DNA of 64,000 nucleotides, taken from assembly GCA_017548365.1 (NCBI GenBank), contig JAFZAC010000016.1:358894-422893 (forward strand). Direction: 5' to 3'. Position numbers and translations under genes: made by a program. The notes under the pieces are model-generated. The model saw only the letters and a program-made list of their open reading frames with translations, did no database searches and was not told the DNA's origin. Positions 1-8,581 of the stretch are shown here, piece by piece (position 1 is the stretch's first letter; the number at the start of each line of letters is the position of its first letter). Origin of the DNA: Muribaculaceae bacterium. GTDB taxonomy: Bacteria; Bacteroidota; Bacteroidia; Bacteroidales; Muribaculaceae.

Positions 1-297
1 CTTCATCTGCTCGGTGTCCATCGACTCGTCGATCATACCCGATATCTTGCAGTAGCCGCCCAGCGGCAACCAGCCAATACCATACTCAGTGTCGCTATTC
101 TTGGGCTTGAACTTTAATATGCTACCTCCCCAGTTGATGCCCAACTTCTTGAGCCCCACATCAAAGAAAAGGTAAAATTTCTCTACTCTAACCTTAAAAA
201 ATCTCGCCCACATGAAGTGGCCCAACTCGTGAATAAACACCAGCAGAGCCAGCGAGACGATAAGTTGTAATGCTTTAATCCAAAATGTTGCAGTCAT
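1..297 (-). CDS. rseP: RseP-type site-2 protease (M50), N-terminal part only
   Basis: This is the first 99 codons of an intramembrane zinc metalloprotease; the rest runs off the left edge. Translating the minus strand from the ATG ending at 297 gives a hydrophobic first segment carrying the zinc motif HELGH (H23, E24, H27), followed by the WARFFKVRVEKFYLFF and PLGGYCKISGM blocks typical of RseP/RIP proteases. Such enzymes cleave anti-sigma factors and signal-peptide remnants inside the inner membrane. It starts 8 bp after the dxr stop, so the two are almost certainly co-transcribed, and dxr-rseP is a common Bacteroidota order. The PDZ domains and second active-site segment lie outside the window. 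Confidence 0.93.
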   Translation of the reverse strand, partial: MTATFWIKALQLIVSLALLVFIHELGHFMWARFFKVRVEKFYLFFDVGLKKLGINWGGSILKFKPKNSDTEYGIGWLPLGGYCKISGMIDESMDTEQMK

Positions 298-305
298 TAT
301 GTTAA

Positions 306-1472
306 TTATCTGATGTCATTTATTAAACTTTCGGCATAATGTCGCGCCTCGGTATTGGTGGCAACGTAGTCATCATAGGTGGGAGTTTCGATAAATGGCG
401 CCCATGCCATTGTTTTCTCTATTGTGTTGTAGATGTCGTTAAAGCCTATTTTATCGGCAAGGAAAGCCGCAACGGCAATCTCGTTGGCAGCGTTCATCAC
501 ACATGGCACGTTGCCGCCACGTCGTGCAGCTTCATAGGCTGTGCCCAACAGCGGGAATTTCTCAAAGTCGGGCTTCTCGAAGGTGAGGTTGGCATAGTCG
601 GCGATTGTCATGCGAGGCTCGTTGGTCGCCAATCGTCCAGGCAGCCCCAACGCATAGCGTATGGGCAGGTGCATATCGGGCAATCCCAGCTGTGCCTTCA
701 CCGAACCGTCGACAAACTCGACCATCGAGTGCACTATCGACTGAGGATGAACCACAATCTCAATATTGTCCTGCGAGATGCCATAAAGCCACTTGGCCTC
801 AATCATTTCGAAACCCTTGTTCATCATCGTAGCGCTGTCGATGGTGATTTTGGCGCCCATCGCCCAGTTTGGATGCCGCAGAGCATCGTCCTTAGTGACA
901 GTGGCAAGCCTCTCACGTGGGAAAGTGCGGAAGGGTCCTCCCGAAGCGGTAAGAATGAGCTTCGACACGTTGGCAATATCCTCACCCACAAGGCACTGAT
1001 AAAATGCTCCATGCTCACTGTCAACTGGATAGAGCACCGATTCTGAGCCTTTGAGCAACTCATTGATGAGCTCACCAGCGACAACAAGGGTCTCCTTGTT
1101 GGCAAGAGCAATTTTCTTACCAGCCTTGATTGCGGTGATTGTCGATGCCAGACCGCTGTAGCCCACCATAGCAGTAACCACAGTGTCAATTTCGGGAGCC
1201 GTTACGAGTTCCTCCACCACGCTGTCGCCTGTGTAAACAGCGATTCCTGTACCATCAAGCGTCAATGCTACTTTCTCATAGAGTTCCTCGCTGGCAATCA
1301 CCACATTGCGCGGTTTGAAACGCAACGCCTGCTCAATCAGTAGGTCGGCACTGCGGTTTGCCACCAGCAACTCAGCCTCAAAGAGATGCGGATACTCAGC
1401 CACGATATCAAGCGTCTGCCTCCCTATCGAGCCTGTACTTCCAAGAACTGCTATTTTTCTTTTCTGCTCCAC
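306..1472 (-). CDS. dxr: 1-deoxy-D-xylulose-5-phosphate reductoisomerase
   Basis: This cytoplasmic enzyme of the MEP isoprenoid pathway converts 1-deoxy-D-xylulose 5-phosphate to 2-C-methyl-D-erythritol 4-phosphate with NADPH. The 388 residues match the usual length. Visible motifs are the NADPH-binding GSTGSIG at residues 11-17, LANKETLV around 123-130, the metal/substrate block VDSEHGAFYQC with D151 and E153, ASGGPFR near 176-182, and NKGFEMIEA around 218-226, whose E225 matches the third metal ligand. The flexible-loop block HPNWAMGAKITIDSAT is intact. It is followed within 8 bp by rseP. ispF of the same pathway lies about 13 kb away on the other strand. A TAnnTTTG-like box lies just upstream. 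Confidence 0.98.
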   Translation of the reverse strand: MEQKRKIAVLGSTGSIGRQTLDIVAEYPHLFEAELLVANRSADLLIEQALRFKPRNVVIASEELYEKVALTLDGTGIAVYTGDSVVEELVTAPEIDTVVTAMVGYSGLASTITAIKAGKKIALANKETLVVAGELINELLKGSESVLYPVDSEHGAFYQCLVGEDIANVSKLILTASGGPFRTFPRERLATVTKDDALRHPNWAMGAKITIDSATMMNKGFEMIEAKWLYGISQDNIEIVVHPQSIVHSMVEFVDGSVKAQLGLPDMHLPIRYALGLPGRLATNEPRMTIADYANLTFEKPDFEKFPLLGTAYEAARRGGNVPCVMNAANEIAVAAFLADKIGFNDIYNTIEKTMAWAPFIETPTYDDYVATNTEARHYAESLINDIR

Positions 1473-1493
1473 AATAAAATTATTAAAAACTTA

Positions 1494-1501
1494 CAAAATT
1501 A
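1494..1501 (-). promoter_or_regulatory. Putative -7 box of dxr
   Basis: Read on the minus strand this is TAATTTTG, matching the Bacteroidota -7 consensus TAnnTTTG. It lies 22 bp before the dxr ATG. No good -33 TTTG is seen at the right distance, so the call is tentative. Confidence 0.4.
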
Positions 1502-1581
1502 AACATTTTCGGTCTTACAGAGAAATGAACGGCAATTTTTTAACGATTTCAAACAAATTTTGCATAGAAAGCACATAAAGA

Positions 1582-1612
1582 AAGTCCGACAAAGTCTTAC
1601 AGTGTCGGACTT
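1582..1612 (-). terminator. Intrinsic terminator after the 311-residue SUMF1/dockerin gene
   Basis: A perfect 10-bp inverted repeat (AAGTCCGACA / TGTCGGACTT) with an 11-nt loop lies 32 bp beyond the stop of the gene ending at 1644. On the minus strand the stem is followed by TTCTTT. It separates that gene from dxr. Confidence 0.7.
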
Positions 1613-1643
1613 AATCGGACTAAATCTTTATGAATTAGTATTT

Positions 1644-2579
1644 TTAGAGTGCCAGGCGGAAACCTATGTCATCATCGCCAAAGCCTGTTGGAGCTTTGAA
1701 ACGCTTAGAGATACGGCAATTCTTGGCAGGGCCATACCAACTACCACCACGCATAATTCTCTCACCGCCAGATTCTGGACCAGTGGGATTCGTCTGTGGG
1801 CCAGCACTATAATCACCATACCAGTCATTGCACCATTCCCATACGTTACCACTCATGTCGTAGATGCCCAGTTCATTTGGTGCCTTGGTAGCTACAGCAT
1901 GGGTTGCTCCTTCTGAGTTATCCACATACCAAGCAATATCAGCAACATTGTTGCTACCGGAATAAAGGTAGTTCTGGCTCTTATTGCCACCACGGGCTGC
2001 GAACTCCCACTCGGCCTCGGTAGGCAAGCGGAAAGTCTTTCCTGTCATTTCATTCAGTTTAGAAATAAAAGTCTGAATCATTTCCCAGTTTATATACTCA
2101 ACTGGATATTGCAGATTTCCTCCGTGGCCGCTGTAGTTCCACCCCATCACAGCTTGCCACAGTTCCTGAGTAACCTCGGTTTGACCAATGGCAAACGAGC
2201 TAACAGTCACTTGGTGGCTTGGACCCTCGTCGGTATATGCATCGGGATCACCATCATAGGAACCCATCATGAAGGTTCCACCTTCAACGTCCACCATCAC
2301 AAATGTCACACCATTGACAGTGTATTCGGTTGTGGCACTTGGAAAGCCGTTGAGCAACACCTCATAAACCTCGGTGACATCTACAGCACCAACTACGCCA
2401 TCGCGATTCACATCTAGTGAAGTAACAGGGAATGTAGTGTCGTTGTTGAGCAGATAGTTGTAGATAGCTGTTATATCCACACTAGACACAACACCGTCTC
2501 CGTTCACATCCCATCGGTTTGCCGACATGGGCAATGAGAGCATTGCAATAGCCCCCAAAACGAGTAAAAATTTCTTCAT
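1644..2579 (-). CDS. Secreted dockerin-like / SUMF1-like (FGE-sulfatase fold) protein
   Basis: The 311-residue protein starts with a signal peptide (MKKFLLVLGAIAMLSLPMSA) followed at about residues 24-77 by two dockerin type I-like calcium repeats (DVNGDGVVSSVDITAIYNYL and DVNRDGVVGAVDVTEVYEVL). Residues 85-311 form a SUMF1/formylglycine-generating-enzyme-like domain, shown by GGTFMMGS, QTEVTQELW, RLPTEAEWEFAARGG, GNVWEWCNDWYG, MRGGSWYG and the end GFRLAL. Of the two catalytic cysteines of true FGE, the first position is Gly and only the second is Cys (AKNCR), so sulfatase activation is unlikely; a ligand-binding or structural role is more plausible. The dockerin placed directly after the signal peptide is unusual. 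It has its own promoter and terminator. A related two-domain protein lies at 8582-10252. Confidence 0.88.
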   Translation of the reverse strand: MKKFLLVLGAIAMLSLPMSANRWDVNGDGVVSSVDITAIYNYLLNNDTTFPVTSLDVNRDGVVGAVDVTEVYEVLLNGFPSATTEYTVNGVTFVMVDVEGGTFMMGSYDGDPDAYTDEGPSHQVTVSSFAIGQTEVTQELWQAVMGWNYSGHGGNLQYPVEYINWEMIQTFISKLNEMTGKTFRLPTEAEWEFAARGGNKSQNYLYSGSNNVADIAWYVDNSEGATHAVATKAPNELGIYDMSGNVWEWCNDWYGDYSAGPQTNPTGPESGGERIMRGGSWYGPAKNCRISKRFKAPTGFGDDDIGFRLAL

Positions 2580-2632
2580 TGTGTTAATTTTTTGTTATTT
2601 ATTTTTCTATTTATCATGATATTTTGAAGTCA

Positions 2633-2663
2633 CAAAGATATTACAATTCAAGTAAACGGCAAA
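2633..2663 (-). promoter_or_regulatory. Promoter of the 311-residue secreted protein
   Basis: On the minus strand TTTG (2660-2663), exactly 19 bp, then TATCTTTG (2633-2640): a full match to the Bacteroidota promoter. It gives a leader of roughly 50 nt before the ATG at 2579 and sits just beyond the psuG stop. Confidence 0.8.
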
Positions 2664-2672
2664 ATTTTTAAA

Positions 2673-3587
2673 TTATTTCTTGCTCATGCATGCAGCCGTA
2701 CGGGCTGCCAAGCGAGCATTATTGAGCACGAGTTGGATGTTGGCATCCAAGCTGTTACCGCCTGTGATATCCTTGATTTCGGCAAGCAGGAACGGTGTAG
2801 TTGCCTTGCCTTTTATACCCAGTTCCACACTCTTGGCCACAGCTCGGTCAATGGCAGCGTTGATATAGTCAGGGTCGAGTGAATATTCCTCTGGAATGGG
2901 GTTGGTAACGAGCATGCCCCCTGTGATACCCATCTCGAGCTTAGCGCGGAAGGCAGCTGCGAGTTCCTCGGGTGTGTCTATTCGATAGTCCACTTTGAAA
3001 CCACTGCTACGAGTGTAGAAAGCAGGCAATTCCTCAGTACCATAGCCAATAACCGGCACTCCTTTAGTCTCAAGGTATTCCAAGGTGAGTCCTAAATCAA
3101 GAATTGACTTCGCACCTGCACATATCACCATTACTGGAGTTTGAGCCAGCTCTTCAAGGTCGGCGCTGATATCCATTGTGGTCTCGGCGCCACGGTGCAC
3201 TCCGCCAATTCCGCCAGTGGCAAACACCTTGATTCCAGCCATTGCAGCGATTATCATAGTAGTGGTAACAGTTGTTGCACCATCCTCACCACGTGCTATT
3301 AGAACTGGCAGGTCACGGCGTGAGGCCTTAGTCACTGCTTGTCCTTTTTTGCCCAAATATTCAATCTCCTCGGGTGTGCATCCCGCCTTGAGCTTGCCGC
3401 CAATTATGGCGATTGTCGCTGGCACAGCACCATTGTCACGTATTGTCTGCTCAACCTTCAATGCCGTTTCCACATTCTGCGGATAAGGCATACCATGCGA
3501 GATTATCGTCGACTCAAGCGCCACAACAGGTTCTCCTGCCTCAAGCGCGTCTTTAACTTCCTGTGAAATAGAGAGATATTTGTTCAT
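2673..3587 (-). CDS. psuG: Pseudouridine-5'-phosphate glycosidase
   Basis: PsuG splits pseudouridine 5'-phosphate into uracil and ribose 5-phosphate by breaking the C-glycosidic bond, the second step of pseudouridine catabolism. The 304-residue length is typical. Family blocks are VALESTIISHGMPYPQN near the N-terminus, GVPATIAI-like TIAIIGGKLKAGCT, KASRRDLPV, the ATGGIGGVHRGAE block, ICAGAKSILDLGLTLEYLET and NPIPEEYSLD. It overlaps the upstream kinase by 4 bp (ATGA), so the pair is translationally coupled and the products form a two-step route from free pseudouridine to central metabolism. Confidence 0.97.
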   Translation of the reverse strand: MNKYLSISQEVKDALEAGEPVVALESTIISHGMPYPQNVETALKVEQTIRDNGAVPATIAIIGGKLKAGCTPEEIEYLGKKGQAVTKASRRDLPVLIARGEDGATTVTTTMIIAAMAGIKVFATGGIGGVHRGAETTMDISADLEELAQTPVMVICAGAKSILDLGLTLEYLETKGVPVIGYGTEELPAFYTRSSGFKVDYRIDTPEELAAAFRAKLEMGITGGMLVTNPIPEEYSLDPDYINAAIDRAVAKSVELGIKGKATTPFLLAEIKDITGGNSLDANIQLVLNNARLAARTAACMSKK

Positions 3588-4480
3588 ATATTACTTAATG
3601 TTAGTTGTTTAATTTCTAAATTTACCGCAGTGGGCGATTGAAGAGCAATAGATGCAGCTTTGATGCCCATCGCGCATGATTCTTCCATTGTAGCTCTTTG
3701 CAATTCAGCATGAACCACGGCTGCCATAAAGGCGTCGCCGGCACCTGTGGCGTTGACTACCTCTACCGTTTCCGATGGTAGAGAAACACTGTGCTCGCCA
3801 TCGCTGCAATACACACCGCGCGCCCCCATTGTGATATATATGCGAGTCACTCCTTGCTGCACAAACCATTGCCCCACAGCCTCGACATTACCTCTAATGC
3901 CACTAAGCGACACAGCCTCGGCTTGATTAACCTTTACAATGAGCTGATTATCACGCCCTCGACCTAGCAACGAACGAATCTTCATTGCTTTGGCTGCCGA
4001 TGTCGCATCAATATATAAAGGAGCGGTACAGTGTTCCACAAGATACTTGAGAACCGCTTCTGTAAGATTACAGTCGGCAATAACAGCTTCGCTCGCATTG
4101 ATGCTCTCGAAATGCATTTCTGCCATAGCGGGCGTGAGATGCGTCATGAGTTCCATGTCGGCAGCTCCAGCCTGCATCTCGCCGTTGTGGTCGTTAACGC
4201 AAATGAAGTAATTGCTACGCGCTCCAGCAACCTCAAGTATGGGATCAACAATCATACCCTGCCTTCGACAGTCGTCTCGAAGCGACAATGCGATGCCGTC
4301 ATCGCCAAACACAGTGAAAAGTCTCACCTCATTGCCCAACAAACACAAATTGTGGGCTATATTGCGTCCTACACCGCCAAAGGCAATCTCCACGCGGCTG
4401 GGATTTGAGTCGCAAGGAACATACCGCCCAAGCGGACTGGCAGTGATATCTATATTAGCAGCACCTATTACTGTAATCAT
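3584..4480 (-). CDS. psuK: PfkB-family kinase, probable pseudouridine kinase
   Basis: This 298-residue protein is a ribokinase/PfkB-fold sugar kinase. The N-terminal block GGVGRNIAHNLCLLG and the C-terminal signature VNATGAGDAFMAAVV with the catalytic Asp are both present. Sequence alone does not fix the substrate within this large family, but the 4-bp overlap with psuG makes pseudouridine the strong expectation: it would produce pseudouridine 5'-phosphate for PsuG. It starts only 3 bp after the stop of the FAD oxidoreductase upstream, indicating one transcript. Confidence 0.92.
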   Translation of the reverse strand: MITVIGAANIDITASPLGRYVPCDSNPSRVEIAFGGVGRNIAHNLCLLGNEVRLFTVFGDDGIALSLRDDCRRQGMIVDPILEVAGARSNYFICVNDHNGEMQAGAADMELMTHLTPAMAEMHFESINASEAVIADCNLTEAVLKYLVEHCTAPLYIDATSAAKAMKIRSLLGRGRDNQLIVKVNQAEAVSLSGIRGNVEAVGQWFVQQGVTRIYITMGARGVYCSDGEHSVSLPSETVEVVNATGAGDAFMAAVVHAELQRATMEESCAMGIKAASIALQSPTAVNLEIKQLTLSNI

Positions 4481-4483
4481 TCT

Positions 4484-6055
4484 TTATTTATGAAATTGTG
4501 CATTAAATAAAGCCTCGGCGCAGCGTTCTCCGTCAATGGCGCTCGAAACAATGCCGCCAGCATAGCCAGCACCCTCGCCGCAAGGATAGAGACCTTTCAC
4601 ATCTATATGATGCAGCTGCTCGCTGTCGCGGGTGATGCGCAACGGTGACGAGGTGCGAGTCTCCACACCTATAACTATTGCCTCATTGGTCAAGAAACCA
4701 CGCGCCTGACGGTCAAAGAGTTTGAACCCCTTGGTCAATCTGTGTGAAATAAACTGAGGCAGCCACAGGTCAAGACGAGATGGCTGCAAACCAGCCGCAT
4801 AGGACGATGGCGGAATGAGTTTCGAAGCCTTTCCCTGAACAAAGTCGAGCATACGCTGAGCGCCGGCACATTGGCTATTGCCTGCCATCTGGTAGGCACG
4901 CTGTTCAAGAGCCTCTTGGAATCGCATCACGCGCAGCACACCATATTGATGGAAACGTTTGGGAACATCATCGGGACGCACCTCAACCACCATACCACTG
5001 TTGGCCCAATAAGAGCCGCGAGTGCTTGGCGACATACCATTCACCACAAGCTGTCCTGGGTCGCTCGCCGCAGGCACCACAATTCCACCTGGACACATGC
5101 AGAAGGAGTATACGCCACGGTCATTAACCTGAGTGACAAAGCTATATTCGGCTGCTGGCAGATAGTCGCCACGCCCCCCAGGCTTATGATATTGTATCTG
5201 GTCGATAAGGTGCTGTGGATGTTCAAGTCGCACTCCCACAGCTATGCCTTTCTCTTCCATGGAGATATTGGAATCAAAAAGCATTTCATAAACGTCGCGT
5301 GCCGAGTGGCCAGTCGCCAAAATCACTGGTCCGTTAAATACTTCACCAGTTGAACTTTTAACACCTGTAACCTCACGCTCATCACTGATAATCAATTCTG
5401 TAACGCGTGTGCCAAAGTGAACCTCCCCTCCATTGTCAAGTATGGTATTGCGTATGTTCTCGATTATTCCGGGCAATTTGTCACTCCCAATGTGAGGATG
5501 GGCATCAATGAGGATATCCTCGCTTGCACCATGCTGATGGAATATGCCCAAAATGCGGTCTACCGAGCCACGTTTCTTACTGCGAGTATAGAGTTTGCCG
5601 TCACTATAGGCACCTGCCCCACCCTCGCCAAAGCAGTAATTGCTGTCAGGGTCCACGATGCCTTGACGCGAGATGGCAGCCACGTCGAGACGACGTTCTT
5701 TCACGTTCTTGCCGCGCTCAAGCACAATAGGTTTCACGCCAAGTTCGATAAGACGCAAAGCAGCGAATAGTCCGCCAGGCCCAGCACCTACCACAATCGC
5801 TTGTTTGTCGCCTTTCACACGGCGATATTCGATGGGTGGCACCAAATGCTCATCGCCCATGGGCTCGTCAATATAGGCGCGCACCTTGAGATTCACCATC
5901 ACGCGCTCCTTGCGAGCATCGATGGAGCGCCTTATGATGCGCACTCCGCGCAGCCTTCTCCGCATTATACCTTCCTGTTTGGCGACTAGTTCCTCAACTG
6001 CATCTAAAAAATGAGCTGTGCGTGGATCAACCCGCAACTGTATCTCTTTTATCAT
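4484..6055 (-). CDS. FAD/NAD(P)-dependent oxidoreductase of the COG2509 type
   Basis: This 523-residue cytoplasmic flavoprotein has an N-terminal module of about 90 residues, then a dinucleotide-binding motif (VVGAGPGGLFAALRL) and the blocks GEGGAGAYSDGKL, PHIGSDKLPGIIENIR, ATGHSARDVYEML, VGVRLEHPQHLID and the C-terminal CGEGAGYAGGIVSSAIDG. This pattern matches a widespread uncharacterised FAD-dependent dehydrogenase family; the reaction is unknown. It lies 3 bp before psuK and 16 bp after MarC in the same direction, so it is probably part of the same operon. Any link to pseudouridine metabolism is guesswork. Confidence 0.9.
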   Translation of the reverse strand: MIKEIQLRVDPRTAHFLDAVEELVAKQEGIMRRRLRGVRIIRRSIDARKERVMVNLKVRAYIDEPMGDEHLVPPIEYRRVKGDKQAIVVGAGPGGLFAALRLIELGVKPIVLERGKNVKERRLDVAAISRQGIVDPDSNYCFGEGGAGAYSDGKLYTRSKKRGSVDRILGIFHQHGASEDILIDAHPHIGSDKLPGIIENIRNTILDNGGEVHFGTRVTELIISDEREVTGVKSSTGEVFNGPVILATGHSARDVYEMLFDSNISMEEKGIAVGVRLEHPQHLIDQIQYHKPGGRGDYLPAAEYSFVTQVNDRGVYSFCMCPGGIVVPAASDPGQLVVNGMSPSTRGSYWANSGMVVEVRPDDVPKRFHQYGVLRVMRFQEALEQRAYQMAGNSQCAGAQRMLDFVQGKASKLIPPSSYAAGLQPSRLDLWLPQFISHRLTKGFKLFDRQARGFLTNEAIVIGVETRTSSPLRITRDSEQLHHIDVKGLYPCGEGAGYAGGIVSSAIDGERCAEALFNAQFHK

Positions 6056-6071
6056 ATTAAGTAGTTATTTA

Positions 6072-6650
6072 TCAAAACAATTTTGCGAGGTTCTCGCTCA
6101 TCATTTTCACCGACATGGCAAGCAATATAATACCAAAGAACTTGCGCAAGAAGAAGATTCCACCTTCACCCAAAAAGTTTTGTATTTTATCGGTCGCTTT
6201 GATAACGACAAACACCCACACCATATTGATTGCCAACCCAATGAGGATATTGACATCGGCATACATCGCCTTGAGCGAAATCAATGTGGTCAACACTCCA
6301 GCGCCGGCAATGAGAGGGAACACCATGGGGACCAGTGTCGCTCCACCGCTAGGAGTGTTATTCTTGAAAATTTCAACATCGAGTATCATCTCAAGAGCCA
6401 TCAGGAACATCAGGAAACCACCAGCTGCTGCAAACGACTGAATGTTGCAGTTGAATATCTCTAGAATCCAGTAACCACCATAGTAGAACCCAATCATCAC
6501 AATTGCCGAATAGAGTGTCGCTTTCCAGGCATTCACCTCACGCCCTTTGGAGCGCAAATCCATAATAATAGGCACCGAGCCCACTATATCGATAATACTG
6601 AGCAACACCAGAGCCGAACTTAATATTTGTGTAAAATTTATTGTTCCCAT
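6072..6650 (-). CDS. MarC-family integral membrane protein
   Basis: The 192-residue protein consists almost entirely of about six hydrophobic segments. The start (FTQILSSALVLLSIIDIVGS) with the following VPIIMDL, the central AAAGGFLMFLMALEMIL and the PLIAGAGVLTTLISL segment are typical of the MarC/YchE family in the inner membrane. The family's transported substrate, if any, is not known; the old link to multiple antibiotic resistance has not held up. It lies between the YidE-type transporter (49 bp) and the FAD oxidoreductase (21 bp), all minus strand, consistent with a read-through operon. Confidence 0.93.
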   Translation of the reverse strand: MGTINFTQILSSALVLLSIIDIVGSVPIIMDLRSKGREVNAWKATLYSAIVMIGFYYGGYWILEIFNCNIQSFAAAGGFLMFLMALEMILDVEIFKNNTPSGGATLVPMVFPLIAGAGVLTTLISLKAMYADVNILIGLAINMVWVFVVIKATDKIQNFLGEGGIFFLRKFFGIILLAMSVKMMSENLAKLF

Positions 6651-6699
6651 ATTTTATTTATGCATAATTGTCAATGCTAAATCATTATATTATACCCTT

Positions 6700-8391
6700 T
6701 TATGCCAAGGCCAGTATTATTAGTTGCGCCGTTATCACGCGCAGGAACATCGTGAGCGGGTAAACGGTGCTATAGGCCACCGATGGAGCGTCGTTGCCTG
6801 CAGTCTTGTTGGCATAGGCAAGAGCGGGAGGATCGGTAGTGGCTCCAGCCACCATACCCATGATGGTGCAGTAGTTCAACTTAAACTTGCCACGGGCAAT
6901 AAGGGTGACAATAAGCAGTGGAATAAAGGTTATCATGAAACCATAAAGCACCCAACGCGCACCCTGAGCGTTGAACACCGTCTCGGCAAAGTTGCTACCT
7001 GCCGCTATTCCAACACTTGCGAGGAATAGACAGATGCCCAATTCCCTCAGCATTAAGTTGCTGCTACTGCTGGCGTAGGTTATCAATTTCAATTTGTAAC
7101 CATATCGTCCAAGCAGAATCGCCACGATGAGCGGTCCTCCAGCCAAACCAAGTTTCATGGGCACACTCATACCAGGCAACATAAATGGTATGCTACCAAG
7201 TAGGATACCTAGGACAATTCCTAAAAACATCGTGAAAATATTGGGATGGTCGAGGGCCTTTATTGAATTGCCCATGCGTTTGGCTAGGCGGTTGATGTCG
7301 TTGATATTGCCCACCACAGTGAGGCGGTCGCCCACTTGCAAGGCAAGGTTAGGACTAGCGAGCAAGTCAAGACCTGCACGGTGCACGCGCGTGACATTTA
7401 GTTTGAAGCCCATACGAAGTCGCAGCGAACCGAGTTTGCGCCCTGACAACTCACTCTTTGTCACTATAATGCGGCGAGCTGTGACAGGGTCGGGGTCCGC
7501 TTTCCAGTCCATCTCCTCATGAGGACCGAGCACTGCGTCAAACATCTCTTCATCCTGCTGGCTCATCACCACGAGAAGCAGGTCGCCTTCCTCTATAAAG
7601 GTCTCACTCACGGGGATGTGAACGTGACCGTCGTTCTTGCGAATGCGCGAGATGACAAAGTTGTGGTCAATGATATTATGTAGATGCTGAATGGTTTTGC
7701 CTATTATCAGTTTATTGGTAACCTTATATGTGACAAGGTGTGGTTGGAGCTGGGAATTGACGTTCTCGTCCTCTATCTCTTTGGCCTCCTTGTCAACGCC
7801 AATCTTAAAGATTGCCTTGAGTACTAGGAACGACAGGATAATGCCCACCACACCAAGAGGATAGGCTGCGGCATACCCCATCGACATCGACTCATTCATA
7901 GCGGTGGCGGCATCACCTTGGGTCTCGATAAGGGTCTGCTGGGCTGCACCTAGGCCGGGTGTGTTTGTGATGGCACCCGACAAAATTCCCACCATGTCGG
8001 TGATGCTCGTGTCGCCTACTCCAAAGTAAATGCCCAATGCAACAACTATATTAAGGAATATAATGGATATCGCCAGGCCATTAAGCAGCAAGCCACCATG
8101 CTTGAAAGATGAGAAAAACGAAGGGCCAACCTGAAGACCTATCGAGAAGATAAACAGGATAAGTCCAAACTCCTGAATGAACTTCAAGGTGTTCATATCA
8201 ATCTGTAGCCCAAAATGCCCAGCAAAGATGCCCACAAAGAGCACAAATGTGGCACCGAGCGAGATACCCTTCACCTTTACCTTGCCCAAGAGTACTCCCA
8301 ATGCAATCACAATGGCGTAGATAAATATAGAATGTGCTACACTAGTACCCGTCAATATCTCTGTCAACCAATTCATTGAGTCAAACTTCAT
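6700..8391 (-). CDS. AspT/YidE/YbjL-family transporter with two TrkA-C domains
   Basis: This 563-residue inner-membrane protein has two hydrophobic halves (about residues 15-190 and 385-563) separated by two soluble RCK/TrkA-C domains (about 205-370). The repeated halves share the AspT/YidE duplication pattern; SGAITNTPGLGAAQQTL in the first half corresponds to MVAGATTDPPALAYANK in the second. Well-studied members exchange amino or carboxylic acids, but the substrate here cannot be read from sequence. TrkA-C domains usually sense ligands. A -7 box lies about 58 bp upstream. It may head the minus-strand series down to psuG. Confidence 0.9.
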   Translation of the reverse strand: MKFDSMNWLTEILTGTSVAHSIFIYAIVIALGVLLGKVKVKGISLGATFVLFVGIFAGHFGLQIDMNTLKFIQEFGLILFIFSIGLQVGPSFFSSFKHGGLLLNGLAISIIFLNIVVALGIYFGVGDTSITDMVGILSGAITNTPGLGAAQQTLIETQGDAATAMNESMSMGYAAAYPLGVVGIILSFLVLKAIFKIGVDKEAKEIEDENVNSQLQPHLVTYKVTNKLIIGKTIQHLHNIIDHNFVISRIRKNDGHVHIPVSETFIEEGDLLLVVMSQQDEEMFDAVLGPHEEMDWKADPDPVTARRIIVTKSELSGRKLGSLRLRMGFKLNVTRVHRAGLDLLASPNLALQVGDRLTVVGNINDINRLAKRMGNSIKALDHPNIFTMFLGIVLGILLGSIPFMLPGMSVPMKLGLAGGPLIVAILLGRYGYKLKLITYASSSSNLMLRELGICLFLASVGIAAGSNFAETVFNAQGARWVLYGFMITFIPLLIVTLIARGKFKLNYCTIMGMVAGATTDPPALAYANKTAGNDAPSVAYSTVYPLTMFLRVITAQLIILALA

Positions 8392-8448
8392 ATATTCTTA
8401 TTTGCTACCTATTTTAACAGGCAACGCAAGTAGTTTCTTTTCAAGCCA

Positions 8449-8456
8449 CAAAGGTA
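8449..8456 (-). promoter_or_regulatory. Putative -7 box of the YidE-type transporter
   Basis: Minus-strand TACCTTTG matches TAnnTTTG, about 58 bp before the ATG at 8391. No convincing -33 element is seen. Confidence 0.5.
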
Positions 8457-8520
8457 CAAATAAATTAGTTATTAATTATTAGTTTTAAGATATTTGTTTT
8501 TAGTAGTCGTTCAAATCAAC

Positions 8521-8553
8521 AAAAAAATGAGCGCCTCAACCGATGAGACGCTC
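8521..8553 (-). terminator. Terminator after the double SUMF1-like gene
   Basis: Stem GAGCG-CTCA / TGAG-CGCTC with one mismatch and a 5-nt loop (8529-8553) is followed on the minus strand by seven T (8521-8527), about 30 bp beyond the stop at 8582. A classic intrinsic terminator. Confidence 0.85.
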
Positions 8554-8581
8554 TATTGTTCAATAATCAATTTTGCATAAA

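Noticed and set aside
1644..2579. Sulfatase-activating formylglycine-generating enzyme
   Set aside because: The first of the two catalytic cysteine positions is Gly, and no sulfatase gene is in the neighbourhood.
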